Source: an uncultured Eubacteriales bacterium
GTDB taxonomy: Bacteria; Bacillota; Clostridia; Peptostreptococcales; Anaerovoracaceae
NCBI GenBank assembly: GCA_905206455.1
Contig: CAJLHL010000001.1
Location: forward strand, 5,648 to 69,647
Length of the DNA stretch: 64,000 nucleotides
Reading direction: 5' to 3'
Shown: one piece after another, positions 8,248 through 18,509 of the stretch
How the letters are laid out: every line of letters starts with the position of its first letter
Position numbering within the stretch: position 1 is the stretch's first letter
Notes under the pieces: generated by a model
What the model saw: only the letters and a program-made list of their open reading frames with translations
Database searches by the model: none
Told to the model about the DNA's origin: nothing
Translations under genes and position numbers: made by a program

Positions 8248-8838
8248 ATGAGAAAATCAAAAGAAGACACGCAGCTTACAAGGGAAAAAATTATCGAGTC
8301 CGCATTTGAAAGTTTTTTTGAATTGGGTTATGCGGAAACATCGCTGTCTCTGATCGCTGAAAACGCAGGGATGACGAGAGGCGCTATTTACTGGCATTTT
8401 AAGGATAAGAACGAACTCTACCGGGAAGTGGTCAAAATCGCGGCGGAAAAGGCAGATGTCGTAAAATTTGCCTATAGCCTGTCGGAGGATTTATCCTATA
8501 AGGAGCGCATGCTCAGTCTGTTCCTGTTTTCTCAGAATAATCGATATGTGGATTTTATCTACAAGACGATCAACCAGATTTCGGTCTATAAAGAATTTGA
8601 AGATCTGTTTGAGATGATCAAATTAAACAAAATTAACCTTTTCAGGTATTTTGTGGAAGAGACGAGAATGCATATCCGTTCGGAGCATATTCGAAACGTC
8701 ATGCTGCCGGAATATTATGCTTCCGATTTATATCTGATTTTTGAAGGTCTGTTTCTGACCAAAAATGTTCCCATCGGCCTGATCTGCGACAGAGAACATA
8801 TAAGACAATATATCGATCTCGTTTTAAAAGATCTGTGA
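8248..8838 (+). CDS. TetR/AcrR family transcriptional regulator
   Basis: A protein of 196 residues. The N-terminal helix-turn-helix spans about residues 12-58: REKIIESAFESFFELGYAET, SLIAENAGMTRGAIYWHF, KDKNELYREV. It is a clear TetR DNA-binding domain of the AcrR/TtgR type. The C-terminal ligand domain is variable. It is flanked by terminators and has no adjacent efflux genes on its strand; Mn catalase is the next gene, but a terminator intervenes. The regulated gene and the ligand cannot be inferred with confidence. Confidence 0.88.
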   Translation: MRKSKEDTQLTREKIIESAFESFFELGYAETSLSLIAENAGMTRGAIYWHFKDKNELYREVVKIAAEKADVVKFAYSLSEDLSYKERMLSLFLFSQNNRYVDFIYKTINQISVYKEFEDLFEMIKLNKINLFRYFVEETRMHIRSEHIRNVMLPEYYASDLYLIFEGLFLTKNVPIGLICDREHIRQYIDLVLKDL

Positions 8839-8847
8839 TTGCGGCGG

Positions 8848-8880
8848 TCCTTCCCGATGATTTCGGGAAGGATATTTTTT
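8848..8880 (+). terminator. Terminator after the TetR gene
   Basis: TCCTTCCCGA (8848-8857) pairs with TCGGGAAGGA (8863-8872), followed by a long T run. Confidence 0.9.
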
Positions 8881-8925
8881 TTCCTGCAGGAAATAATGAA
8901 AATGTAAGAAAGGAGAAATGCCATT

Positions 8926-9594
8926 ATGTTTAAACATGAAAAACAATTATTTCACCCGGTAGCGGTGGAACGTCCGAATCCTCAGTACGCCGTGCTCATG
9001 CAGGAACAGCTGGGGGGAGGAAACGGAGAACTGAAAGCGGCGATGCAGTATATGTCGCAGAGTTTCCGCATCAAAGATCCGGAGATCAAGGATTTATTTC
9101 TCGATATCGCAGCAGAGGAATTAGGCCATATGGAAATGGTGGCGCAGACGATCAATCTGCTCAACGGTCACGATGTGGATGCATCCGCCGTAGGAGCGGG
9201 AGAAATTCAGTCTCATGTCATTCTCGGCCTGAATCCGGGCCTGATCAATTCGTCCGGCTATTCCTGGACTGGGGATTATGTGACGGTAACCGGCGATCTG
9301 TGTGCAGACCTTCTGTCCAATATCGCTTCAGAGCAGAGGGCGAAGGTGGTGTACGAATATCTCTACCGCCAAATTGAGGACAAAAAAGTCAGAGAGACGA
9401 TCGACTTCCTTCTCAACAGGGAAGAAGCGCATAACGCTATGTTTCGCGAAGCCTTTAACAAGGTTCAGGACACCGGTTCCAACCGTGACTTCGGTACGAC
9501 TCAGGCGGCGAAAATGTATTTCAGTATGTCCAGCCCGTCGCCTGCGGATTCCGTATTTCCTCAGACTCGCGTGACTCCGCCGTCATTTCAGTAA
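8926..9594 (+). CDS. Manganese catalase (CotJC-like)
   Basis: This 222-residue four-helix-bundle protein has a dimanganese ligand set: Glu in NGELKAAMQY, Glu and His in AAEELGHMEMV, Glu and His in NREEAHNAMF. The family dismutates hydrogen peroxide without haem. In spore formers the CotJC member is a coat protein, usually beside cotJA and cotJB, neither of which is present here. AAAGGAGA lies 9 nt before the ATG. With few other peroxide enzymes in view, it may serve vegetative peroxide defence or the spore coat. Confidence 0.9.
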   Translation: MFKHEKQLFHPVAVERPNPQYAVLMQEQLGGGNGELKAAMQYMSQSFRIKDPEIKDLFLDIAAEELGHMEMVAQTINLLNGHDVDASAVGAGEIQSHVILGLNPGLINSSGYSWTGDYVTVTGDLCADLLSNIASEQRAKVVYEYLYRQIEDKKVRETIDFLLNREEAHNAMFREAFNKVQDTGSNRDFGTTQAAKMYFSMSSPSPADSVFPQTRVTPPSFQ

Positions 9595-9720
9595 AGTGCG
9601 GCGTTCGGAGTCTGTCTGATCGGATCGTCTGCGTAGAAAGGACCGGATGTGATTTTATTGCAGATGAAGCTGTCCGGCGTTCCGGCGGAGGAATTGAAAA
9701 AAACTGACCTGATTAAAAAG

Positions 9721-9758
9721 TCCCGGTACAGACTGTTTTGTTCTGCACCGGGATTTTT
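9721..9758 (+). terminator. Bidirectional terminator between Mn catalase and citrate synthase
   Basis: TCCCGGTACAGA pairs with TCTGCACCGGGA (one G-U or mismatch) over a T-rich loop. It has six T on the plus side and five A upstream (T on minus), so it can end both convergent genes. Confidence 0.85.
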
Positions 9759-9767
9759 TCGTCTTTT

Positions 9768-11180
9768 TTATCTGTCTTTTAATGAAACATACAACTGCGG
9801 TGTCTTGACGCACTGATAAGCGGGACGCATGATACGGCCGCTGCACGCCAGCTCTTCAATACGATGGGCGCACCAGCCGGAAATCCGCGCACAGGCGAAG
9901 ATCGGAGTGGCCAGATCAAGCGGAATATTCAACGCGTTGTAGACGAAACCGGAGTAGAGATCCACGTTGGCCGGCAGAATAATATCCAGGCCGGTGGCTT
10001 CGGAGAATATTTGGGATCCTTTGGTCTCGATAAAATCATAGAGCATAAATTCATCCATGAGTCCGTTTTTTTCTGCCAGCGTGCGAGCCATCTTTTTCAG
10101 CAGCTGGGCTCTCGGATCGCTGACGGTATAGACAGCGTGTCCCAGTCCGTAGATCAGACCGGTGCCGTCGTTGGCCTCCCCGCGGATCACCTTGTAGAGA
10201 TACTTTTCCACTTCGTTCAGATCAGTGATGTCAGATACGTTTTCTTTCAGATCTCTCATCATATGGATGACCGCGAGATTCGCCCCGCCGTGTTTCGGAC
10301 CTTTCAGAGAACCTATGGCGGCTGAGATGGCGGAATACGTATCAGTACCGGTCGAGGATACCAGATGAGTGGTGAAGGTGGAATTGTTGCCGCCTCCGTG
10401 CTCTGCGTGGAGAATCAGGGCGATATCCAGCAGGCGCGCTTCCAGATCGGTATACTCGCCCATCGGACGGATGAGACGGAGAATGTTTTCCGCGGTGGAC
10501 AGTTCCGGAAGAGGATAATGCAGATGCAGGCTTTGATTTTGAAAATGAGAGCGCTTTGCCTGATAAGAGTAAGCCGCGATGGTAGACAGACAGGAAATCA
10601 GATGAATCGACTGCCGCAGCACGTTGTTCAGGGAGGTATCCTCTGCTTTTTCATCGAAACTATACATGGAGAGGATGCTCCGCGCCATCTGGTTCATGAT
10701 GCTCGGAGAGGGATTGGCCATGATCATATCTCTCGTAAAAGTGGGAGGCAATTCTCTCAGCCGGCCCAGAAGTGTCGCGTAGTCTTTTAGCTGCTCCTCC
10801 TCCGGAAGTTCGCCGAACAGCAGAAGATAACTGGTCTCCTCATAACCGAAGCGCTTCTCCCGGATAGAGGCGTTTACCAGGTCTTCCACATCGATTCCCC
10901 GGTAGAATAATTTGCCGGGTACCGCGATTTTTTTTCTGTTTTCGTCGATATCGTAGCCTCTGACATCGGCGATATGGGTAAGTCCTACGCGGACTCCGGT
11001 TCCGTTCTTATTGCGGAGTCCCATTTTTACATCGTATTTATCGTAAAATGACTTGTCGATATCATTATTTTTGTGAAGAAGAGGTGCGACGCGGGTGATA
11101 AAATCCCGCTCGAGAACCCGTGTATCGTCCGGCAGACATGCCGTTATATCGCGGCCTCCTGGAAATTCTGTGCTTAACAA
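9768..11180 (-). CDS. gltA: Citrate synthase
   Basis: A protein of 470 residues that condenses oxaloacetate and acetyl-CoA into citrate. The C-terminal two-thirds carry the catalytic landmarks: a His in LKGPKHGGAN, a His in YGLGHAVYTVSDPRA, and the Asp of NVDLYSGFVYNALN. The N-terminal extension before the GIDVEDLV segment is longer than in the E. coli enzyme and resembles citrate synthases of anaerobic Firmicutes. The start is TTG at 11180, positioned 8 nt after AGGAGG. No aconitase or isocitrate dehydrogenase gene is adjacent. Confidence 0.93.
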   Translation of the reverse strand: MLSTEFPGGRDITACLPDDTRVLERDFITRVAPLLHKNNDIDKSFYDKYDVKMGLRNKNGTGVRVGLTHIADVRGYDIDENRKKIAVPGKLFYRGIDVEDLVNASIREKRFGYEETSYLLLFGELPEEEQLKDYATLLGRLRELPPTFTRDMIMANPSPSIMNQMARSILSMYSFDEKAEDTSLNNVLRQSIHLISCLSTIAAYSYQAKRSHFQNQSLHLHYPLPELSTAENILRLIRPMGEYTDLEARLLDIALILHAEHGGGNNSTFTTHLVSSTGTDTYSAISAAIGSLKGPKHGGANLAVIHMMRDLKENVSDITDLNEVEKYLYKVIRGEANDGTGLIYGLGHAVYTVSDPRAQLLKKMARTLAEKNGLMDEFMLYDFIETKGSQIFSEATGLDIILPANVDLYSGFVYNALNIPLDLATPIFACARISGWCAHRIEELACSGRIMRPAYQCVKTPQLYVSLKDR

Positions 11181-11236
11181 TACTTCTCCTCCTTTCGCGT
11201 GTCTGGAATACTAAAATGTATAAATGTATGAATTTT

Positions 11237-11265
11237 ATTATATCGTATACAATTGAACTGCGCAA
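11237..11265 (-). promoter_or_regulatory. Promoter of citrate synthase
   Basis: On the minus strand TTGCGC (11260-11265), a 17-nt spacer and TATAAT (11237-11242) lie 56 nt upstream of the TTG start. Confidence 0.65.
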
Positions 11266-11295
11266 TAGAATCTGCTGTTCCCTGCGCTTTTCCGG

Positions 11296-11322
11296 AAAAA
11301 AGAGCAGGCGGAAGCCTGCTCT
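11296..11322 (-). terminator. Terminator of the DUF4234/SHOCT gene
   Basis: AGAGCAGGC and GCCTGCTCT form a 9-bp stem with a 4-nt loop, followed on the minus strand by six T. Confidence 0.9.
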
Positions 11323-11359
11323 GATGCCGCAGAATACAAGATCCGCGGATGATATTCGA

Positions 11360-12760
11360 TTAGAGATTCAGGAGCTGTTTTTTCTTGGCGTCGAATTCCT
11401 CTTGTGTGATGATTTCGCTGTCCAGCAGTTCTTTGTATATCTTCAGTTCTTCTGCGATATCCAGACTTGATTTTGGCGCGGGAGAGTCTGCGGACTCTTT
11501 CTGCGGAGTCGGCTGAGAATCCGTAGCGCTGTCCGGAGTCTGCCGAAAATCCGGCGAACCGGATGCGGTCTGCGCCTGTGCGGTCGTTTCTTTCGAAGCA
11601 TGTGCAAAGCCGGTGAAGCTGCCGGATGTATCTGACATCTGCTGAAAACCTGCCGGACTGCTCGGAGTCTGATGAAAAGACGGCTGTCTGCCGGCGCCGC
11701 CGGTTTCGATGTCGATGATGGCATTGAGTTTTTCCTGCATCAGCATCGGAGGGATGATTCCCACAAAGATCGCGAGGATGAGACACAGTACCGTCAGATC
11801 GCTGCTGACGCCGCGCGACGCCGCCAGTCGGTCGATTCTCCGTGCGCTCTGATAAACCCAGTAAATCAGATAAAACGGGACGAACATGCAGAGCAGCAGT
11901 TTATAGGTCGGGTTGCGGTATTCTTCCCCTTCGACTCGGTTCAGATATCTGGTAGTACGGTAAATCCAGATGAAATACCAGATGCCGAAGGTGAATAGGA
12001 GAAGCAGAATGTGTTTTACCAGATCGCAGTAACCGTCCTGCATATGGATCGGAGCGCCGGTTCCGTATTCATAAGGCGTCTGATTCTGCCGGCAGCCGGA
12101 GTCAGCGATGCCGGATGTATCAGACGATGTATCGTATGAGAAGGGAGACTGTTCGGCTTGAGGATATGCGAGCCACATGCCTGTCATCAACAGTCCCGCT
12201 GTGAGCAGAAGGGTCTGCAGGATATTGAAAAAACTGTGATAAGCGATACCGCCCATCCAAATGCCTCCGGAAAAAACGCTGATCAGAGCATAAATCAGAA
12301 GCCCGCCTGCAAAAGAGACTGCGGTCAGTGCGGCCGGAAGAAACCAGATGTTCTTTACGAAAGTCTTTTGCTTCGGCAGACAGTCAGTAAAGGTGCAGAC
12401 CGCCAGAAAGAGCAGAAAACCGTAAGCGGTCAGCGTGACCAGCGCAGGCAGTATGGCGAACAAATTGAAATGTTCGAAGACTCCGCTGAAATAACTGTAT
12501 GTTCTTACACGGTAAGTGACGGTAGAAAATCCCTGAAAGAAAGAGATGAGTTTTGAAAATGCCAGTAAACCGATTCCGACGATTGGAAGAAAATCGCGTT
12601 TTTCCATGAAGAGAGCCGTGGCTGTCACTGCGTAGCCGGCTAACAATAATACCGCGGCGAACGAAAAGAACCGGATCAGTGTAATGAGCTGAAATAGTGT
12701 CAGGACGGAGAAAATAATTCCGCCGATCAGACTGTATGAAACACTGTTTTTTGTTTTCAT
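11360..12760 (-). CDS. Multi-pass membrane protein with DUF4234 and C-terminal SHOCT domain
   Basis: This 466-residue protein has about five hydrophobic segments in its first 200 residues. A DUF4234-like block follows (KHILLLLFTFGIWYFIWIYR, then two more segments). A Gln/Ser/Thr/Pro-rich linker of about 75 residues contains loose repeats around QTP and SP. A SHOCT helix pair closes the protein (LKIYKELLDSEIITQEEFDA). SHOCT modules are found at the ends of membrane proteins and may mediate oligomerisation; no enzymatic role is known. AAGGAG lies 7 nt before the ATG. It is monocistronic and divergent from uvrB. Confidence 0.75.
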   Translation of the reverse strand: MKTKNSVSYSLIGGIIFSVLTLFQLITLIRFFSFAAVLLLAGYAVTATALFMEKRDFLPIVGIGLLAFSKLISFFQGFSTVTYRVRTYSYFSGVFEHFNLFAILPALVTLTAYGFLLFLAVCTFTDCLPKQKTFVKNIWFLPAALTAVSFAGGLLIYALISVFSGGIWMGGIAYHSFFNILQTLLLTAGLLMTGMWLAYPQAEQSPFSYDTSSDTSGIADSGCRQNQTPYEYGTGAPIHMQDGYCDLVKHILLLLFTFGIWYFIWIYRTTRYLNRVEGEEYRNPTYKLLLCMFVPFYLIYWVYQSARRIDRLAASRGVSSDLTVLCLILAIFVGIIPPMLMQEKLNAIIDIETGGAGRQPSFHQTPSSPAGFQQMSDTSGSFTGFAHASKETTAQAQTASGSPDFRQTPDSATDSQPTPQKESADSPAPKSSLDIAEELKIYKELLDSEIITQEEFDAKKKQLLNL

Positions 12761-12809
12761 ATAATAGTCTCCTTACAATTGTCAAGAATAGAAAGAATAC
12801 AGTAAAAGT

Positions 12810-12838
12810 ATCTTATTCTATTCTCCGCCGGCTGTCAA
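12810..12838 (-). promoter_or_regulatory. Promoter of the DUF4234/SHOCT gene
   Basis: Minus-strand TTGACA (12833-12838), 17 nt and TAAGAT (12810-12815) give a near-consensus promoter about 50 nt upstream of the start. Confidence 0.7.
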
Positions 12839-12919
12839 TAAGAGGGCGGATCCCGCAGGCGGGGCGGACGGAGAAATAATTCGGAAAAGGACGGGGCTGT
12901 ATTTTCTTTCCGGTTTTGT

Positions 12920-12939
12920 TATAATAAGAACACTTGTTC
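12920..12939 (+). promoter_or_regulatory. uvrBA -10 element and LexA (SOS) box
   Basis: TATAAT (12920-12925) is followed two bases later by GAACACTTGTTC (12928-12939). The latter fits the Gram-positive LexA/DinR pattern GAAC-N4-GTTC, with a C after it as in CGAACNNNNGTTYC. Its position over the start site suits repression of uvrB-uvrA until DNA damage. The -35 is weak. Confidence 0.75.
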
Positions 12940-13078
12940 CGAATGAGTTTCTATGCTATAGTTTTTTTGAAACAGAAAAGGATGGAATTCCCGTCGGCCG
13001 TCCGGGCGCGGGATGACGACGGACTTGCGGGAAGGAGCGGCGTATCGTGCAGACCGGAGCCTTCAGGAGGAAAGTGCA

Positions 13079-15052
13079 ATGGAGTTTAAATTACATTCAG
13101 AATACCGCCTCACCGGTGACCAGCCTCAGGCGGTGGAACGGCTGGTATCGGGATTTCAAAGCGGAAAAAAGCAGCAGACTCTGCTGGGCGTTACCGGATC
13201 CGGAAAGACGTTTACCATGGCGAATGTCATCCAGCGTATGGGAAAGCCGACGCTGATCATATCCCACAACAAGACGCTGGCGGCGCAGCTGTACGGGGAG
13301 ATGAAGGAATTTTTTCCGGAAAATGCGGTGGAATATTTCGTCTCTTACTATGACTACTATCAGCCGGAAGCTTACGTACCGTCTACCGACACGTATATCG
13401 AGAAGGATTCCGATATCAATCAGGAGATCGAGAAGCTGAGGCATTCGGCGACGGCGGCTCTGTTTGAGCGCAGGGATGTCGTAATCGTGGCCAGTGTTTC
13501 CTGTATCTACGGCCTGGGAAGTCCGTCAGAGTACCGCAGCCAGATGATTTCGCTGCGTCCGGGAATGGAGACGGACCGCAGAGAAATCATGACGGAGCTG
13601 GTGCGCAATCAGTATACGAGAAATGATATCGCTTTTGAACGGGGAACTTTCCGGGTCAGAGGCGATATCATCGATATTTATCCCGCAGGCGCGGAGCAGG
13701 CGGTCCGGGTAGAACTGTTCGGAGATGAGATCGAGTCGATCAAGGAGATCAATCCGGTGACAGGAGAGATTATCGGGGTGCGGAATCATATCTCCATCTT
13801 TCCAGCTTCTCATTACGTCACCTCAAAAGAAAAGACAGAACGTGCCTGCCTTACCATCGAGGAAGAGCTGGAAGAGCAGATCGAGGCCTTTAAAAAGGAA
13901 GGGAAATTGCTGGAGGCTCAGAGAATCGAGCAGAGGACGCGCTACGATATCGAAATGCTGCGGGAAGTGGGTACTTGCAAAGGAGTGGAAAATTATTCCA
14001 GACATCTGACCGGACTGCCGGCCGGCATGCGTCCTTACACGCTTCTGGACTATTTTCCGGAGGATATGCTGATTATGATCGATGAATCCCACGTTATGCT
14101 GCCTCAGCTGCGGGGTATGTACGCGGGCGACCGTTCGAGAAAACAGTCCCTGGTGGATTACGGTTTTCGCCTGCCGTCGGCCCTGGACAATCGTCCGCTC
14201 AATTTTGCGGAATTCGAGGGAATGGTGGACCAGATTCTCTACGTCAGCGCTACGCCCAACGATTATGAAAAGGAAAAGAGCGATTATGAAGTGGTGGAGC
14301 AGATCATTCGTCCTACAGGACTTTTGGATCCGCCGATCGATGTGAGAAAGACAGAGGGACAGATCGACGATCTCATCGGAGAGATTAATCAGGTCACCGC
14401 GCGGGGCGAGCGGGTTCTGGTGACGACGCTGACAAAAAAAATGGCGGAGAGCCTGACGGATTACCTGAAGGATGTGGGGATCAGGGTGAAATACCTGCAC
14501 TCTGAAATCGATACTCTGGAACGCACGGAAATCATTCATGATCTGCGGATGGGCGTCTTTGACGTATTGGTGGGCATCAATCTGCTGAGAGAAGGGCTCG
14601 ACATACCGGAGGTATCCCTCGTAGCAATTCTCGATGCGGACAAGCAGGGCTTTCTGCGCAATGAGACGTCACTGATCCAGACCATCGGAAGAGCGGCCAG
14701 GAACGAGCACGGACGTGTCATCATGTATGGCGACGCCGTCAGCCCTCAGATGAAAAACGCCATCGAAGTCACCGAGCGGAGGCGGAAGATCCAGGATAAA
14801 TATAACAAAGAGCACGGAATTACGCCGAAATCTGTGACAAAATCGGTGCGGCCTGCGGTCAAAGCGACGGAAGCGGCAGAAGAGGCGGATATCTATATGA
14901 CGGACCGCAAGCCGTCGGAGATGACCAAGAAAGAACGAAAAGAGTACATCAAAAAGCTGGAAGAAGAAATGCGCGCGGCTGCGGCGGCGCTGCAGTTCGA
15001 ACAGGCGGCTAAGCTCAGAGACCGGCTCTTTGAGCTGAAGGTCATGCTGTAA
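13079..15052 (+). CDS. uvrB: Excinuclease ABC subunit B
   Basis: A protein of 657 residues, the usual family length. UvrB receives damaged DNA from UvrA and recruits UvrC for incision in nucleotide excision repair. Visible are Walker A in [15 protein letters not shown], the beta-hairpin segment [21 protein letters not shown], the DESH box in [11 protein letters not shown], helicase motif VI (QTIGRAARN) and a C-terminal UVR motif ([17 protein letters not shown]) that binds UvrC. The start ATG 13079 follows AGGAGG; the longer frame from 13013 lacks this. It forms an operon with uvrA 188 bp downstream. Confidence 0.96.
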   Translation: MEFKLHSEYRLTGDQPQAVERLVSGFQSGKKQQTLLGVTGSGKTFTMANVIQRMGKPTLIISHNKTLAAQLYGEMKEFFPENAVEYFVSYYDYYQPEAYVPSTDTYIEKDSDINQEIEKLRHSATAALFERRDVVIVASVSCIYGLGSPSEYRSQMISLRPGMETDRREIMTELVRNQYTRNDIAFERGTFRVRGDIIDIYPAGAEQAVRVELFGDEIESIKEINPVTGEIIGVRNHISIFPASHYVTSKEKTERACLTIEEELEEQIEAFKKEGKLLEAQRIEQRTRYDIEMLREVGTCKGVENYSRHLTGLPAGMRPYTLLDYFPEDMLIMIDESHVMLPQLRGMYAGDRSRKQSLVDYGFRLPSALDNRPLNFAEFEGMVDQILYVSATPNDYEKEKSDYEVVEQIIRPTGLLDPPIDVRKTEGQIDDLIGEINQVTARGERVLVTTLTKKMAESLTDYLKDVGIRVKYLHSEIDTLERTEIIHDLRMGVFDVLVGINLLREGLDIPEVSLVAILDADKQGFLRNETSLIQTIGRAARNEHGRVIMYGDAVSPQMKNAIEVTERRRKIQDKYNKEHGITPKSVTKSVRPAVKATEAAEEADIYMTDRKPSEMTKKERKEYIKKLEEEMRAAAAALQFEQAAKLRDRLFELKVML

Positions 15053-15240
15053 ACAATGCGTGACGCAATCGGCACATCGCATAATTACGCGGGCGATTAT
15101 CGGGGAAGATGCGGAACGCAGACGGATAGTTCGGCAAACGGATCGTAAAAATAAATGCCTATCGTGCAGAGACGATGGGTGAGGACGTCTGCCGTACGAA
15201 TATGATAAGAGGAAAAACCGGGAAAAGACAGGAGTATTAT

Positions 15241-18093
15241 ATGGCAGGAAGCAGTACAGAACAGATTATCGTAAAAGGAGCCAATGAAAACAATTTGAAA
15301 AATGTAGATGTGGTTATTCCGAGAGACGAACTGGTGGTTATCACCGGTCTGTCCGGTTCGGGAAAATCCACACTGGCCTTCGACACGATTTACGCAGAGG
15401 GACAGCGCAGGTATATGGAGAGCGTATCCGCCTATGCCCGTCAGTTTCTGGGACAGATGGAGAAGCCCAACGTGGAATACATCGAAGGTCTTTCCCCGGC
15501 GATTTCCATCAGCCAGAAGACCACGTCAAAGAATCCGCGTTCAATCGTAGGAACGGTGACAGAGACATATGACTATCTCCGGCTGATGTATGCCAGAATC
15601 GGAATTCCTCACTGTCCGGTCTGCGGCAGGGAGATCAGCAGCCAGTCCGTGGACCAGATTACCGACGCGGTGCTCTCCTACCCCCAGGGCACAAAAGTGA
15701 TCGTCGTCTCTCCGGCGGTGCGTCAGCAGAAGGGCGAGCATAAAAAACTGCTGGAGCGCATTCGTAAGGAAGGTTATAACCGGGTCAGAGTGGACGGTGA
15801 AATTTACAATCTTTCGGAAGATGAGATAAAACTGGAGAAAACCTATAAGCATACCATCGAAGTCGTCATCGATCGTCTCGTCGTAAAGCCGGGAGTGGAG
15901 AGCCGGCTGGCAGAAGCGGTGGAACTGGCGCTTGAGGAGGGCGACGGGCTCGTTATTCTCAATATAAAGCAGCCGGAAGAGGAAGAAGCTTTCGACCGGC
16001 TGTTCAGTACGAAATTTGCCTGCCCGGACCACGGCGCGGCGATTACGGAGATGGAACCGCGGACCTTTTCTTTCAACAGTCCCTTCGGCGCCTGCCCGGA
16101 CTGCAACGGCCTGGGATTTATCCAGCAGATCGATCCCGATCTCATCGTGGAAGACAAAACTCTGAGTCTGCAGGACGGCGCTCTGGGAAAAACGTTTAAT
16201 GCGTTTGACGAGATGTCTTATTATTCCAAAACCATCGGCGCTTTAGCGGAAGATCACGGGGTGGATCTCAGTCTGCCTTACGAAGAACTGCCGGAGGCTT
16301 TTAAGGAAGAGCTGATGTACGGCACCGGAGGACGGAAGATCGAGTATGTCTACGAGAGCCGCAGTTCCGGTACGGTGATTCATCGAAACCAGAAATTTGA
16401 AGGGATTGTCCCGAATTTTGAGAGAAGGTATCGTGAGACGCATTCGGATTATGTAAAGGAAAAGATCGAGAAATACATGAGTTATCGTCCCTGCACGACC
16501 TGCAGAGGAGAGCGTCTGCGGCCGGAGGTGCTGGCGGTAACCGTAGGCGGCATCAATATCATGGAATTCTGTCACATGCCGGTGCGGGATTCTCTGAAGT
16601 TTATCAAAGAACTGCAGCTGACGGAAAAAGAGCAGATGATCGCGGCGCAGATTATCAAAGAAATCCGCAGCAGACTGCAGTTCCTGTCCGATGTGGGGCT
16701 GGACTATCTCACACTGTCCCGCTCGTCGGCGACGCTGTCCGGCGGGGAGTCGCAGCGAATCCGCCTGGCTACTCAGATCGGTTCCGGTCTGGTAGGCGTC
16801 CTCTACATTCTGGACGAACCGAGCATCGGACTGCATCAGAAGGATAACGACAAACTTCTGGCGACTCTTCGCCATCTGACCGATATCGGCAATACGCTTC
16901 TGGTGGTAGAGCATGATGAAGACACGATGTATGCAGCGGATCATATTATTGACATGGGGCCTGCGGCAGGGGTTCACGGGGGAGAGGTCGTAGCTCAGGG
17001 GACGGTGGAAGACATCAAAGCCTGCAGGGAATCGCTGACGGGCCAGTATCTCAGCGGAGTCAAAAAAATTCCCGTTCCGGCGCAGAGACGGAAAGGAAAC
17101 GGTGAGTTTATCCGCATCAGAGGCGCGGCGCAGAATAATCTGCAGGGAGTCGACGCGGATATTCCGCTGGGCGTGATGACTTGTGTGACAGGCGTTTCCG
17201 GTTCGGGAAAGAGCAGTCTGGTCAACGAAGTGCTGTACAAAAATCTGACGGTGAAGATCAACCGCTCCAAGATCAAGCCCGGAATGTGCAGATCGATTTC
17301 CGGAATCGAACAGATCGACAAAATCATCAATATCGATCAGTCGCCCATCGGAAGAACTCCCCGCTCTAATCCGGCCACATATACCGGTGTGTTTACACAT
17401 ATCCGGGACCTCTTCGCTCAGACCCAGGAAGCGAAAATGCGGGGATTCGGCAAGGGACGGTTCAGCTTTAACGTAAAGGGCGGAAGGTGTGAAGCCTGCT
17501 CCGGAGACGGTATCGTAAAGATTGAGATGAATTTTCTGCCGGACGTCTATGTTCCCTGCGAAGTCTGCAAGGGGAAGCGGTACAACCGGGAAACGCTCGA
17601 GGTGAAGTATAAAGGGAAGAGTATTTTTGACGTGCTGGATATGAACATCGAGGAAGCGCTGAGCTTCTTTGAAAATATACCGGCTATCGCCCGCCATATG
17701 CAGACTCTCTGCGATGTAGGACTGGGCTATATCAAACTGGGCCAGCCTTCTACACAGCTCTCCGGCGGCGAGGCGCAGCGGATCAAACTGGCGTCTGAAC
17801 TGTCGAAGAGAATGACGGGAAAGACCATGTATATCCTGGACGAGCCGACGACCGGCCTTCATTTTGCCGATGTGGACCGGCTGATCCAGGTTCTGGAGCG
17901 TCTGGTAGACGCGGGGAATTCGGTGGTGGTCATCGAACACAATCTGGACGTTATAAAAACGGCGGATTATATCATCGATCTGGGGCCGGACGGCGGAGAC
18001 CGGGGCGGCACCGTAGTCGTCACCGGTACGCCGGAGGAGGTGGCGGCCTGTGGGCAGTCCTATACCGGTCAGTATCTCAAAAAAATGCTGTAA
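15241..18093 (+). CDS. uvrA: Excinuclease ABC subunit A
   Basis: A protein of 950 residues, the standard size. UvrA is the damage-recognition ATPase dimer of excision repair. Two ABC modules are visible: Walker A in [15 protein letters not shown] and in [14 protein letters not shown], with ABC signatures [12 protein letters not shown] and [12 protein letters not shown]. Zinc-binding pairs are CPVCGRE, CPDH...CPDCNG and CEACSGDG...CEVCKG. ATG 15241 has AGGAG 6 nt upstream; an in-frame ATG at 15175 is less likely. No terminator separates it from uvrB, so both should share the LexA-controlled promoter. uvrC is not in the window. Confidence 0.96.
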   Translation: MAGSSTEQIIVKGANENNLKNVDVVIPRDELVVITGLSGSGKSTLAFDTIYAEGQRRYMESVSAYARQFLGQMEKPNVEYIEGLSPAISISQKTTSKNPRSIVGTVTETYDYLRLMYARIGIPHCPVCGREISSQSVDQITDAVLSYPQGTKVIVVSPAVRQQKGEHKKLLERIRKEGYNRVRVDGEIYNLSEDEIKLEKTYKHTIEVVIDRLVVKPGVESRLAEAVELALEEGDGLVILNIKQPEEEEAFDRLFSTKFACPDHGAAITEMEPRTFSFNSPFGACPDCNGLGFIQQIDPDLIVEDKTLSLQDGALGKTFNAFDEMSYYSKTIGALAEDHGVDLSLPYEELPEAFKEELMYGTGGRKIEYVYESRSSGTVIHRNQKFEGIVPNFERRYRETHSDYVKEKIEKYMSYRPCTTCRGERLRPEVLAVTVGGINIMEFCHMPVRDSLKFIKELQLTEKEQMIAAQIIKEIRSRLQFLSDVGLDYLTLSRSSATLSGGESQRIRLATQIGSGLVGVLYILDEPSIGLHQKDNDKLLATLRHLTDIGNTLLVVEHDEDTMYAADHIIDMGPAAGVHGGEVVAQGTVEDIKACRESLTGQYLSGVKKIPVPAQRRKGNGEFIRIRGAAQNNLQGVDADIPLGVMTCVTGVSGSGKSSLVNEVLYKNLTVKINRSKIKPGMCRSISGIEQIDKIINIDQSPIGRTPRSNPATYTGVFTHIRDLFAQTQEAKMRGFGKGRFSFNVKGGRCEACSGDGIVKIEMNFLPDVYVPCEVCKGKRYNRETLEVKYKGKSIFDVLDMNIEEALSFFENIPAIARHMQTLCDVGLGYIKLGQPSTQLSGGEAQRIKLASELSKRMTGKTMYILDEPTTGLHFADVDRLIQVLERLVDAGNSVVVIEHNLDVIKTADYIIDLGPDGGDRGGTVVVTGTPEEVAACGQSYTGQYLKKML

Positions 18094-18381
18094 AAAGGTG
18101 TTGTAAAGTAGCCGAACCCCGAATCGGCACAGAGGGGGAAAGCGAATCGGCTTGGACTTGTTTCGCACAGAAAAGAAAAAATATCAGATCATGATCAATA
18201 ATTCCTCTTAGGCAGGCCGGGCGAAAAGCTCTTTCTACTTAAGGGGTTTTTTTATGGTGTTTCTCCTGTTTTTCGGAGAAACTCTATGGTACTATTTCCG
18301 GCAGAGTCAGAAAGGAGTACAGCAGCTCTCCGCCGGGAGAATGCGGAGCCTTTGAAAAACGTGTTAAAACTATATCAAAAC
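18094..18381 (+). other. Intergenic region, no gene seen
   Basis: This stretch follows uvrA. One hairpin is visible (GTTTCTCC with GGAGAAAC, about 18258-18281), but it has no T run, so it is not a clear terminator. Nothing else is recognisable. Confidence 0.4.
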
Positions 18382-18410
18382 TTGCAATTGTCCTTGGTTT
18401 GGCAGATAAT
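18382..18410 (+). promoter_or_regulatory. Candidate promoter of pncB
   Basis: TTGCAA (18382-18387), 17 nt and GATAAT (18405-18410) lie 99 nt before the pncB start. Confidence 0.55.
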
Positions 18411-18509
18411 ATGGGAAGAAAATACTTTTGCTCAGCGGGACGCGCGCATTTTCAGGGCCGCATCCTACGGCAGGCCGGGCTGCAGCCGGCCGCAGAACGG
18501 AGAATATCG

